11,041 nt of DNA from JBAJNN01 sp036881905 (GCA_036881905.1 JBAJNN010000046.1:1-11041), one strand, 5' to 3'; shown: positions 1 through 6,341, numbered from the stretch's first letter. The notes: generated by a model not told the origin, from the letters alone. Program-made: numbers and translations.

Positions 1-90
1 ATCGTTTTGATCATCATTTGATTCTAACATTTTGATACCTCAAATGTCAAAAAATATGTCGAAAGATAGAGAATACGCTAGCGCACGCGC
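1..90. other. AT-rich flank without a gene
   Basis: No open frame or RNA is visible here. The stretch is clearly AT-richer than the rest of the window. It contains a perfect 7-bp inverted repeat, CATTTGA at 15-21 and TCAAATG at 40-46, separated by 18 bases, and several TTTGA-like words. This could be an operator or chance in AT-rich DNA. The neighbouring gene to the left is not in the window. Confidence 0.4.
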
Positions 91-173
91 GCCTTATATC
101 CCCGCCCTGAAGGACGGGGTTTTACGGCGCTATGGATAAATGCCGGGGCTTGCGGCCGGCGGGGTGTCGGTCA
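91..173 (-). mobile_element. Gene-less IS605-type end pair (PATE/MITE-like remnant)
   Basis: Read on the minus strand, 173 down to 137 matches the TnpA-side end of the neighbouring IS605 element (2022-1986) at 35 of 37 positions. It is followed, after about 17 bases, by a hairpin at 100-119 with the same build as the TnpB-side hairpin of that element (235-257): five paired bases, a C.A mismatch, two more pairs and a TGAA loop. Both ends of an IS200/IS605 element are therefore present with no transposase between them. Such palindrome-associated non-autonomous derivatives are known for this family. The second arm of the left-end hairpin is mutated here, so the copy may be inactive. The exact cleavage sites cannot be fixed from one sequence. 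An alternative is that 100-119 is a second subterminal hairpin of the large element. Confidence 0.55.
137..173 (+). repeat. 37-bp direct repeat, copy 1 (element end)
   Basis: Aligns without gaps to 1986-2022 with two mismatches (positions 141 and 156 against 1990 and 2005). The shared core is GC-rich and ends in GTGTCGGTCA. It marks the end of the IS605-type element on the TnpA side and is reused in the small gene-less element. Confidence 0.85.
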
Positions 174-233
174 CGGCAATTTGCCGTGCTGTAATTGATA
201 CCAATCCTAGCAGATTTGAACAGTCTCTGACAT

Positions 234-430
234 CCTCTCCGCCTTGAAAGACGGAGGTTCCGGAAACACCGCTTAGAGTCATGCGGCTTTTTTCCGGCTG
301 GTTCCTGCTTTATCGGGCCGCTTGGCGCGGTGCCCCTCCACAGGCTTCAACGCGCTGTCCGCGCGCCGTAGAATGTTGATGGCGGCATTGGTGTCGGCGT
401 TGGCGGCATGGCCACAAGCGACACACACGA
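234..430 (-). ncRNA. Predicted TnpB guide RNA (omega RNA) scaffold
   Basis: TnpB nucleases use an RNA transcribed from the 3' part of tnpB through the right end of the element, with the guide copied from flanking DNA just past that end. The tnpB 3' end is intact here and the expected terminal hairpin is present at 235-257. The scaffold would therefore be minus-strand RNA from inside the tnpB C-terminal coding region to about 234, with a guide from roughly 233 downwards. The 5' limit is a guess from the usual scaffold size. No promoter was identified. This is inference from family knowledge. Confidence 0.35.
235..257 (-). other. TnpB-side (RE) subterminal hairpin
   Basis: Positions 237-241 pair with 252-256, then comes a C.A mismatch (242/251), then two more pairs closing a four-base TGAA loop at 245-248. 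It lies 22 bases past the tnpB stop. In the IS200/IS605 family such right-end palindromes are recognised by TnpA and also form the 3' part of the TnpB guide RNA. The same fold occurs at 100-119. Confidence 0.6.
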
Positions 431-1502
431 AGTCCGCTTGGCTCTGCCGGTTGGCGGCACTGACATGGCCACAGACCGGACAGGTCTGGCTGGTATAGGC
501 GGCGGGCACTTTGACCAACTTGCCGCCGCGATCCGCCAGCTTGTAGGCCAGCATGGCACGAAACATCGACCATCCCTGATCGAGGATGGTGCGGTTCAGC
601 CCTGCCTTTTGCCGGACCATGCATCCCGGCTCATCGACGGTGCCCCTGGCCGATGCGCACATATTCCGCACCTGGAGGTCCTCCATAACGACCATCCCGT
701 GGTTCTGGGCGACAATCGTGCTGTGCTTATGAAGGAAGTCCTTACGGGCGTTCGCCACCCGCTGATGTATCCGCGCCACCTGGCGAGCGGCTTTACGGCG
801 GTTGGCCGAGCCGCGTTTCTTCCGTGCCCAAGCACGCTGGGCCTTGCGCAAAGCCCGAAGCGCTTTCTTGCCGTGGCTTGCCGGGGCGATGCCGGTTCCG
901 TCGCTCAGTGCGGCGAAGGCGGCAACCCCCATGTCGATCCCGACCGGCGGCAGAGAGGACGCAAGCGGATCGGTGGTCTCCCGCTCGCACTGGACGGCGG
1001 CGAACCACTGCCCGGCCCGACGCGAAAGGGTGATGTTTTTGATATCGCCGGGCAGAGCCTGCCAGCCGCGCAACCGTACCCGGCCCAGCTTGGGCAGCTT
1101 CATTTGCCCGGATGATTTCCCTGTGCGCTTCACCACCAGGGAAGTCGGATCGGGAAAGCGGAAGCTGTCGTTGATGCCCTTCTTGCGCGCTGTCGGATAG
1201 GCGGCGCGGCCTGCGAAGAAGTTCTGGCAGGCGCGGTCCAGATCCTTCAGCGCCTGTTGCAGGGCATGAACTGGACAGGCTTTCAGCCAGTCCAGTTCCG
1301 CCCGCAGGGCGGTGAGTTCTCGGCATTGACTGGCGAAGGAGATATTGCCACCGGTGATGGCGCGATACTGCCGCCACCAGTCGCGGCGCTGTTCCAGGGC
1401 AAGATTGTAGACGAACCGGCAAGCACCCGCGATCTGCGCCATCCGAGCGGATTGCTCAGGCGTGGGATAGAGGCGGAACATTGCGGCTTTACGGGTGATC
1501 AT
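279..1502 (-). CDS. tnpB: TnpB RNA-guided endonuclease of IS605 family (OrfB)
   Basis: This 407-aa protein is a full-length TnpB, the RNA-guided DNA nuclease ancestral to Cas12 that cuts the empty donor site so the transposon is kept. The N-terminus has the OrfB helix-turn-helix region (LYPTPEQ, then CRFVYN around residue 30). The RuvC-like centre shows all three acidic residues: D190 in VGIDMGV, E274 in VVMEDLQ and D370 in NADTNAAINIL. The zinc ribbon is complete, with CPVCGH (C341, C344) and CVACGH (C360, C363). The C-terminus is lysine/arginine-rich. I start at the ATG at 1502 because the protein then begins as family members do; the frame stays open to 1811 but that stretch runs antisense through tnpA. 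The start lies 21 bases from the divergent tnpA start, so regulatory signals must overlap. No stop or frameshift is visible. Confidence 0.96.
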   Translation of the reverse strand: MITRKAAMFRLYPTPEQSARMAQIAGACRFVYNLALEQRRDWWRQYRAITGGNISFASQCRELTALRAELDWLKACPVHALQQALKDLDRACQNFFAGRAAYPTARKKGINDSFRFPDPTSLVVKRTGKSSGQMKLPKLGRVRLRGWQALPGDIKNITLSRRAGQWFAAVQCERETTDPLASSLPPVGIDMGVAAFAALSDGTGIAPASHGKKALRALRKAQRAWARKKRGSANRRKAARQVARIHQRVANARKDFLHKHSTIVAQNHGMVVMEDLQVRNMCASARGTVDEPGCMVRQKAGLNRTILDQGWSMFRAMLAYKLADRGGKLVKVPAAYTSQTCPVCGHVSAANRQSQADFVCVACGHAANADTNAAINILRRADSALKPVEGHRAKRPDKAGTSRKKAA

Positions 1503-1523
1503 GGGGGAAGTATAACTTGTCTT

Positions 1524-1938
1524 ATGACAGATGACAACACCTATCGCCGTAGCAGACATTGCGTTTTTTCCATTCATGTTCATTTGGTCTTTGTGACTAA
1601 ATACCGTCGCCAGGTGTTCACCCAAGCCATGCTCGGCGACATGCGGGACATCTTCGCGTCGGTGTGTGCCGACTTCGAGGCCGAGCTTGTGGAGATGGAT
1701 GGCGAGGACGATCACGTTCACCTGCTGGTGAACTACCCGCCCAAAGTGGCCGTCTCGGCGCTTGTGAACAGCCTCAAAGGCGTCTCCAGTCGCCTCATGC
1801 GACAGAGGCATCGGGCAATTGGTGCGGCGATATTGGAAGGGCGTGCTGTGGTCGCCCAGCTATTTCGCCGCCTCCTGTGGCGGCGCTCCGCTAGACATCA
1901 TCAAGCAATACATCGAGCAGCAACAGACGCCGGATTGA
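1524..1938 (+). pseudogene. tnpA: Frameshifted IS200/IS605 TnpA (HUH/Y1) transposase
   Basis: TnpA is the single-strand DNA transposase of this family. From the ATG at 1524 the frame gives CVFSIHVHLVFVTKYRR and the HUH motif DDHVHLLV (H64, H66), followed by SLKGVSSRLMR. After about 1809-1825 the family sequence continues only in the next frame, with RRYWKGVLWSPSYF, SCGGAP, and IIKQYIEQQ before a TGA at 1936-1938. The catalytic tyrosine is expected in the QYIEQQ segment (codon 1909-1911), so the shift removes it from the HUH-bearing product. The span is 415 bases, which fits one inserted base in a 137-aa reading frame. The unshifted frame instead runs into unrelated arginine-rich sequence to 1961. 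Programmed frameshifting is not usual in this family, so I call it a broken gene. Confidence 0.9.
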
Positions 1939-1977
1939 ACCGGCGGAAAACCACCATATAGAACGTCGCCGCCCTAT

Positions 1978-1997
1978 CCCCGGCTTAAACGCCGGGG
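1978..1997. other. TnpA-side (LE) subterminal hairpin
   Basis: A perfect 7-bp stem, CCCCGGC at 1978-1984 and GCCGGGG at 1991-1997, encloses a six-base TTAAAC loop, 40 bases past the tnpA stop. Its position and form match the left-end hairpin that TnpA binds in IS200/IS605 elements. The right arm belongs to the 37-bp repeat shared with 137-173. Confidence 0.65.
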
Positions 1998-2022
1998 CTT
2001 GCGGGCGGCGGGGTGTCGGTCA
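1986..2022 (+). repeat. 37-bp direct repeat, copy 2 (element end)
   Basis: Matches 137-173 at 35 of 37 positions. It includes the right arm of the LE hairpin and is taken as the outer limit of the large IS605-type element on the TnpA side. The GTG at 2013, the only plausible start of the following ORF, falls inside it. Confidence 0.85.
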
Positions 2023-3035
2023 TCGGACAAATTTCCGAGCTGAAGCCCGATGTCGGCGATCCCCGCGCCAATGCCGGGATCGCAGGAGCGAGCGTGGATG
2101 GTTTACGAGGCCGGGTTGCGAGTGGGATACCCAAACCGGACACCATGCCGAGGGTCGGCGGCGGTGAGGTCGCGGAAGGAATCGACACCGCGAACCGGAA
2201 CATAGTCGCCGGAACGCCGAGGACCGCGGGCGGGCAGAAACTGCAGGATTCCGTCGTTTCGGGCAGAGCCGATGAAGATATGGATGCCTTGCGGAACCGA
2301 CAACAGCCGACGAGTCTTTCTCCCGAGGCGCAACGGGCAACCGATACCGCCATGAAAAAGATACCATCCGTTCCGTTTGCCCAGCAGGCGTTGACGTGGG
2401 TTAAAGGCCTGTTCGCTTCCGGCAACCCCGTCTTCCACGGTATGGGCAATGCGGTGAATGAGGCGATGTCCAGAAAGGATGCGGATATATACGGGAAGTT
2501 GATCGGGGGTGGCGAGCAACGGGACAAAATCAGGTCGGATATAGCCTCCTTCGGCAAGAACGCTCGCCCGGAAGACAGGATTGGGGGGATCGGCTACCGT
2601 CCCGAACCCGGTCTGAGCCGTGAAGAAAACATCGACAGATTGCGTGTGCTGAAAAACGATTTGGGAAAAGACGGGATTGCCTGGAGGAACAAACAGTTGG
2701 CGGATAGCGGGACCGCCGCCGTCGCCGGTTATCTGAAAGGTCACCCCGAAATCGACGCCAATATCAGCAAGCTGGCCGACACAACGGGACTGAACTTTTA
2801 TCAGGCGCAATATTATACTGCGCTTCAAACAGGGGTTCCGTCTTTCGTCGATCTTGCGGAAACGCAGCTTGGAGCCTACAACAAGGCGCACGGAATGGGC
2901 GGTGAACAAACCAACGACATGATCAACGTCATGCGCAACGCCAAGACCGCCGGAACCAGGGATGCTTCACATCTCGTCGGCCTCGGTCAGTCCAATATCG
3001 CGCATGGAACCACGGACGCAAAGCGCAATCCGTAA
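2013..3035 (+). CDS. Unrecognised protein, probably 5'-truncated by the IS
   Basis: I do not recognise this 340-aa frame. It is rich in Gly, Ala, Asp and Asn, has no signal peptide or membrane span, and no known catalytic motif that I can see. The N-terminal third is low-complexity and looks disordered (GGGEVAEGID, QQPTSLSPEAQRATD). The C-terminal half looks folded, with helical stretches such as SREENIDRLRVLKNDLG, DANISKLADTTGLNFYQAQ and AETQLGAYNKAHGMGGEQ. The only start is a GTG at 2013 without a ribosome site and inside the IS end, so the true N-terminus has probably been cut off by the insertion and the native sequence begins near 2023. Just past the stop, neighbouring frames still look coding, so the 3' end may also be altered. 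The composition reminds me of large phage or mobile-element structural proteins, but that is only an impression. Confidence 0.55.
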   Translation: MSVIGQISELKPDVGDPRANAGIAGASVDGLRGRVASGIPKPDTMPRVGGGEVAEGIDTANRNIVAGTPRTAGGQKLQDSVVSGRADEDMDALRNRQQPTSLSPEAQRATDTAMKKIPSVPFAQQALTWVKGLFASGNPVFHGMGNAVNEAMSRKDADIYGKLIGGGEQRDKIRSDIASFGKNARPEDRIGGIGYRPEPGLSREENIDRLRVLKNDLGKDGIAWRNKQLADSGTAAVAGYLKGHPEIDANISKLADTTGLNFYQAQYYTALQTGVPSFVDLAETQLGAYNKAHGMGGEQTNDMINVMRNAKTAGTRDASHLVGLGQSNIAHGTTDAKRNP

Positions 3036-3157
3036 TATTGCGCCGGTTTTGTCCGCAGGATCGGCGAGCGGCAACCCGGCTACAGCCTGTTCTCAGGCAA
3101 TCGACCGGACCGCAGCCGCTCACATCGGCGAACGGCTCTAATCAGAGCGGGAATCCA

Positions 3158-3262
3158 ATGAATGCGCAACAGCGCGGGCTGAAGGACGGGACCACTAAGC
3201 CGAACCCCAAAGCCGAAACGGATGAACCCGACTGGATTGAACGGTTCCTGGACTGGTCTTAG
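3158..3262 (+). CDS. Short hypothetical ORF or fragment of the upstream gene
   Basis: The ATG at 3158 gives a 34-aa charged peptide ending PDWIERFLDWS. An AGCGGGA a few bases upstream is a weak ribosome site. The frame is open back to 3038 from a TTG. Between 3004 and 3141 a different frame also reads like natural protein (ATACSQAIDRTAAAHIGERL). The whole stretch 3004-3262 may therefore be the frameshifted tail of the ORF ending at 3035 rather than an independent gene. Function unknown. Confidence 0.3.
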   Translation: MNAQQRGLKDGTTKPNPKAETDEPDWIERFLDWS

Positions 3263-3288
3263 TTGATCTCCCAGTCATCATCAAACGA

Positions 3289-3582
3289 TTATTTATCTTT
3301 TATTATAGATTCATCATCACCACGAGCCCAAGCGAGGTGTTCTTCATGCAACTTGTTTCTAACCCGGCGTCCGCGTTCCTCGTTTCTTGCCCTCTCTTCG
3401 AGTATCTCCTTAAGGCGTTCAGGCGAGCAGGTCTTCAACTCTTTCTCCCACATGCGATCGCGCTCCCATCTCTTTGCCTCTATAGTTTCAAAAACTCCCA
3501 GCTCGCAAAAAAGGTATGTCAAGCCTACGGCCACAAATGTTCCACCAAAGATCACAAGGGCAGCTTCAAAACCTTCAGACAT
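3289..3582 (-). CDS. Small single-span membrane protein, unknown function
   Basis: A 97-aa protein. Residues about 6-28 form one hydrophobic segment (AALVIFGGTFVAVGLTYLF). The rest is strongly charged and predicted helical, with many Glu, Arg and Lys (RWERDRMWEKELK, LKEILEERARNEERGRR), likely a cytoplasmic coiled-coil-like tail. I prefer the ATG at 3582 over the one two codons upstream (3588) because a GGAG at 3590-3593 sits seven bases from it but only one base from the other. The gene lies between the scrambled ORFs and tRNA-Thr and points away from the tRNA. Such one-span proteins with a charged tail occur in phages and in bacterial membrane stress systems, and I cannot choose. The start, ribosome site and composition make it likely to be real. 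Confidence 0.6.
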   Translation of the reverse strand: MSEGFEAALVIFGGTFVAVGLTYLFCELGVFETIEAKRWERDRMWEKELKTCSPERLKEILEERARNEERGRRVRNKLHEEHLAWARGDDESIIKDK

Positions 3583-3682
3583 GGCCATACTCCATTTCCC
3601 GTATTCCTTGCCTCCCTCTACCGAAATGTGCGTTTATCCTAACACAGTCAAGGCGATCACATCAACAAAAAAGTCATTTTAG

Positions 3683-3960
3683 AGTGCACCCGTCAATACC
3701 GCACGCGATTTCCGATCAGGGCGGGACAGATCGTCGTTTTTGCGAATCAGCGAGATCGAGCAATGGATTGAGGGACGAGACGGTGAAAATGGACGCCGTC
3801 AAGGGGAAGCGGAGGAATCGATAAAAGACGTCCACGCATTCCACTCGTGACGCGAATTCGGACAGCCGTCCCAACGGCGTTTTTGTGGCGGGCTAATTGG
3901 GGGGCCAAGAAAAGCTCTCAAAACATAGCCCTTTGAAAATAAAATAAAAATGATTTGTAA
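3683..3960. other. Intergenic stretch with a possible gene-tail remnant
   Basis: No intact gene is visible. On the plus strand a frame open from 3683 to the TGA at 3848-3850 reads plausibly in its second half (RISEIEQWIEGRDGENG, then QGEAEESIKDVHAFHS) but has no start with a ribosome site. It ends 14 bases before a terminator hairpin, so it may be the 3' tail of a lost gene. From about 3920 the sequence is AT-rich up to the tRNA 3' end. Confidence 0.35.
3865..3884 (+). terminator. Rho-independent terminator
   Basis: GCCGT at 3865-3869 pairs with ACGGC at 3874-3878 across a CCCA loop, followed by G and five T. It would stop transcription running rightwards towards the tRNA gene. No intact rightward gene lies just upstream, only the frame tail ending at 3850. 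Confidence 0.6.
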
Positions 3961-3961
3961 A

Positions 3962-4036
3962 TGGTGCCGCCGGCGTGAATCGAACACGCGACCCCACCCT
4001 TACCAAGGGTGTGCTCTGCCCCTGAGCTACGGCGGC
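3962..4036 (-). tRNA. tRNA-Thr(GGT)
   Basis: Read on the minus strand, the 7-bp acceptor stem GCCGCCG/CGGCGGC closes a complete cloverleaf. The D arm is GCTC...GAGC, the anticodon stem CACCC/GGGTG holds the loop TTGGTAA with anticodon GGT, and the T arm is GCGTG TTCGATT CACGC. The discriminator is A and CCA is encoded (3962-3964). The body is 72 bases plus CCA. It reads ACC (and ACT) threonine codons. Its 3' end faces the accessory left part of the window, the side on which integrating elements that use tRNA genes would lie. Confidence 0.97.
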
Positions 4037-4183
4037 AACCAAGCGCCCTGATTTCTCCGAGAAGCTATAAAAACCATGCGCAAATTGCCACACTATGACA
4101 CGATAGGCAAGCTCGCTCTTCATACCCACTGCATGTTACTTGTAGTGTGAATGGTATCGTTAAAATTTGATTGGGACTTCACC

Positions 4184-4345
4184 ATGACAGGCAAGCAAAA
4201 AGACGATTGCAAAAGCTGCGCCGCCCGCAACAAAATCCAAAATGAGCGCGCAGAAAGACTGGCAAAGGCCTTGCGGGCCAATCTGCGCCGACGCAAGGAG
4301 CAGATACGTGAGCGAAACCGCCATCAAAATACCGAAAAGGGGTAA
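4184..4345 (+). CDS. Small basic conserved-type protein (53 aa)
   Basis: A 53-aa, highly charged, mostly helical protein with an N-terminal CKSCAAR pair of cysteines and the core RLAKALRANLRRRKEQ. Very short proteins with an RLA-ALR-NLRRRK pattern are common in Alphaproteobacteria as uncharacterised proteins; this is from memory. I choose the ATG at 4184 because GGGA at 4173-4176 lies seven bases upstream; the in-frame ATG at 4151 has no such site. It stands alone, divergent from tRNA-Thr and convergent with pntB. No function is known to me. The two cysteines are not usual in the short relatives I recall and could bind a metal or be incidental. Confidence 0.65.
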   Translation: MTGKQKDDCKSCAARNKIQNERAERLAKALRANLRRRKEQIRERNRHQNTEKG

Positions 4346-4523
4346 AAGCCGTTCGGGCAACACCAGGAGGATGGCGGTAGGCCAAGACCGCCGCAATGTC
4401 GGGATGACGAAACCGCCTGCGCTAAATTCCGCCTTAAATTGACAGTTTTATGGCCAATGACGGGGAATGAGCGTCCCGCAATTCGTGCAGGTTTGGTCCG
4501 GCAAGCGATGCGGCGGACCGCTG
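4346..4523. other. Convergent intergenic region with hairpins
   Basis: Lies between the convergent ends of the small basic gene and pntB. A 6-bp hairpin, GGCGGT at 4373-4378 with ACCGCC at 4387-4392, follows the small gene but lacks a T run. A second hairpin lies next to the pntB stop. A GGAGG at 4366-4370 directly touches an ATG at 4371, too close to act as a ribosome site, and the frame has only 23 codons. Confidence 0.4.
4495..4519 (-). terminator. Hairpin just past pntB, possible terminator
   Basis: GGTCCG at 4495-4500 pairs perfectly with CGGACC at 4514-4519, with a partly paired interior, starting four bases past the pntB stop. No T run follows in the direction of transcription, so it may act only as an mRNA 3'-end stabiliser or a weak terminator. 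Confidence 0.35.
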
Positions 4524-5921
4524 TCATAATGCCTTTGCTATGTCTTCGGTCATCGTCTTGGCGTCGCCGAACAACATGACGGTGTTATCCCGATAAAACA
4601 GCGCATTATCGATACCGGCATAACCGGAAGACAAAGACCGCTTGGCAAACATCACCGTGCCGGCCTTCCAGACGTCCAGAACCGGCATGCCGTAAATCGG
4701 CGAGGACGGGTCTTCCCTGGCCGCGGGGTTGGTGACGTCATTGGCGCCGATCACGAAGACGACATCGGTATTGGCGAACCAGGCGTTGATCGCTTTGAGC
4801 TCGAAAATCTCGTCATAGGGGATATCGGCCTCCGCCAGCAGCACATTCATGTGCCCGGGCATTCGGCCGGCCACCGGGTGGATAGCATATTTCACGCTTA
4901 TGCCTTCAGCCTTAAGGTTGTCGGCCATCTCGCGCAAGGCATGCTGGGCTTTCGCGACAGCCATGCCGTAACCCGGCACGATAATGAGCGAAGCGGCGTT
5001 TTTCATCACGAACGCGGCGTCTTCAGCCGATCCGCGCCGCACTGATTTCCGTTCGCCGCTATCGCCGGATGATGTTTTCGTCTCACCGCCGAAACCGCCA
5101 AGAATAACATGCAAAAATGAGCGGTTCATGCCGCGGCACATGACATGGGACAATATTGCGCCCGATGAGCCGACCAGCGCGCCGGTGATGATGAGAGCGA
5201 TGTTGTGCAGGGTAAACCCGATCCCGGCCGCCGCCCAGCCCGAATAGGAGTTGAGCATCGATATGACCACCGGCATGTCGGCGCCACCGATGGGGATGAT
5301 GATGAGAACGCCCATCGCAAGGCACAAAAACGCGATCGTCCAGAACAGGGCGGGATATGGCGTTGCGCAAAACGCCACGATGACGGCGATGACGATAATG
5401 GCCAGAGCAAGATTAAGCCAGTGCTGACCTTTGAAAGCCACCGGAGCGCCGGAGACGAGTCCCTGCAATTTGGCAAAGGCGACGATCGATCCGGTAAAGG
5501 TTATGGCCCCTATGGCCGCGCCGAGCGACATCTCGATTAGACTTGCCGTTCCAACATGCCCGGCAACGGCGAGGCCGAAGGCGGACGGCGCATAAAGCAC
5601 CGCGGCGGCGACCATAATGGCGGCAAAACCGACCAGGGAATGGAAGGCGGCGACCAGTTGCGGCATCGCCGTCATTGCGATGCGCAAGGCAATGACTGTG
5701 CCGACGGCCGAGCCGATGATAACGATCGCAATAACCGCCAGCCAGACCGACGGCGAGTGCGGCGGCGCTACACACAGCGTGGTGATGACGGCAATCGCCA
5801 TGCCCGCCATGCCAAGTATATTGCCGCGGCGCGCGGTTTCGGGATGGGACAGGCCGCGCAAGGCAAGAATGAAGAGCGCGCCGGAAAGGATATAAAAAAG
5901 CGCCGTAATATCGGCCTGCAT
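4524..5921 (-). CDS. pntB: NAD(P) transhydrogenase subunit beta
   Basis: PntB carries most of the proton channel and the NADP(H)-binding domain of the inner-membrane transhydrogenase. The 465-aa length is normal. The first about 260 residues are a run of membrane helices, including His94 in AAFHSLVGFA, equivalent to the channel histidine of E. coli PntB, and the conserved loop PIGGADMPVVISMLNSYSGW (Asp215). A polar linker (about 280-305) leads to domain III with GYGMAVAKAQH (317-327), HPVAGRMPGHMNVLLAEA (348-365), GANDVTNPAA (392-401) and KRS (428-430), which in relatives contacts the NADP 2'-phosphate, then GYAG and MLFGDAK. The start is supported by AGGA at 5929-5932, seven bases upstream, which overlaps the pntAB stop. 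It is the last gene of the operon and appears fully intact. Confidence 0.98.
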   Translation of the reverse strand: MQADITALFYILSGALFILALRGLSHPETARRGNILGMAGMAIAVITTLCVAPPHSPSVWLAVIAIVIIGSAVGTVIALRIAMTAMPQLVAAFHSLVGFAAIMVAAAVLYAPSAFGLAVAGHVGTASLIEMSLGAAIGAITFTGSIVAFAKLQGLVSGAPVAFKGQHWLNLALAIIVIAVIVAFCATPYPALFWTIAFLCLAMGVLIIIPIGGADMPVVISMLNSYSGWAAAGIGFTLHNIALIITGALVGSSGAILSHVMCRGMNRSFLHVILGGFGGETKTSSGDSGERKSVRRGSAEDAAFVMKNAASLIIVPGYGMAVAKAQHALREMADNLKAEGISVKYAIHPVAGRMPGHMNVLLAEADIPYDEIFELKAINAWFANTDVVFVIGANDVTNPAAREDPSSPIYGMPVLDVWKAGTVMFAKRSLSSGYAGIDNALFYRDNTVMLFGDAKTMTEDIAKAL

Positions 5922-5930
5922 GGGAACGTC

Positions 5931-6341
5931 CTAGCGTTTCTTTCTGTACATGGCCAGCATCCGCCGGGTGACCACAAACCCGCCCGCTATGTTCACCGAA
6001 GCCAGAAGCAGGGCAATGCAGCCGAAGTCTCGCGAAAGGCCGACCGTCCGGGCCATGACGCCCGCCACGCCGCCGGCAACGGCAATCAGCGCCCCGACCG
6101 CGATGACCGAGGAGATGGCGTTGGTGATGGACATAAGCGGGGTGTGCAAGGCGGGCGTGACGCTCCAGACCACGTAATAGCCGACGAAAATCGCCAGGAT
6201 AAATATTGCCAACTCAAACACCAAAGGGTCAATGCCGCTTGCCATTCCTATCGCATTACAATTATCCACGATGAAAGCGCGCACAGCATTGGCGGATCCC
6301 GAATCTTGCAAGATGGTGTCGAGAGTTTGTGAAACAGTCAT
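5931..6341 (-). CDS. pntAB: NAD(P) transhydrogenase alpha subunit, membrane part
   Basis: A 136-aa protein matching the short membrane alpha2 subunit found where the transhydrogenase alpha chain is split, as in Rhodospirillum rubrum. Three hydrophobic segments are visible, about residues 41-60, 75-97 and 105-125, with the family signature GYYVVWSVTPALHTPLMS (54-71) and a basic tail (RRMLAMYRKKR). It contributes membrane helices beside PntB to the proton path. Its ATG overlaps the pntAA stop in an ATGA (6338-6341), so the two are translationally coupled. The pntB start follows nine bases after its stop. The N-terminus of about 38 residues before the first helix is polar. Confidence 0.97.
   Translation of the reverse strand: MTVSQTLDTILQDSGSANAVRAFIVDNCNAIGMASGIDPLVFELAIFILAIFVGYYVVWSVTPALHTPLMSITNAISSVIAVGALIAVAGGVAGVMARTVGLSRDFGCIALLLASVNIAGGFVVTRRMLAMYRKKR

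Larger units (their letters stand above)
230..2022 (-). mobile_element. IS605-type insertion sequence with tnpB and broken tnpA
   Basis: Two divergent genes, tnpB leftward and tnpA rightward, separated by only 21 bases, give the classic IS605 layout. Both outer regions carry the subterminal hairpins expected of the IS200/IS605 family: 235-257 beyond the tnpB stop and 1978-1997 beyond the tnpA stop. There are no terminal inverted repeats and no target duplication, as is usual for this single-strand transposition family. Limits are approximate: the right limit is set by the end of the repeat shared with 137-173, the left by the base of the hairpin near 234. TnpA is frameshifted, so the copy is probably immobile unless helped in trans. 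It seems to have landed in or next to the ORF that continues from 2023. Confidence 0.8.

Noticed and set aside
408..1422. Several long frames on both strands inside tnpB
   Set aside because: They are overlapping shadows of a well-conserved tnpB with complete motifs.
1503..1811. N-terminal extension of TnpB by 103 residues
   Set aside because: This part is antisense to tnpA and resembles no TnpB; the family start fits the ATG at 1502.
2103..2909. 268-aa minus-strand ORF opposite the unrecognised plus-strand gene
   Set aside because: It has no ribosome site and reads like shadow translation. The plus-strand frame is longer and shows better protein composition.
4371..4442. 23-codon ORF after GGAGG at 4366
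   Set aside because: The ribosome site touches the ATG with no spacing, and the stretch holds a hairpin typical of an intergenic region.
5556..6332. 258-aa plus-strand ORF opposite pntB/pntAB
   Set aside because: It is a shadow rich in Arg, Gly, Asp and His, caused by GC-rich codon positions of the real genes.
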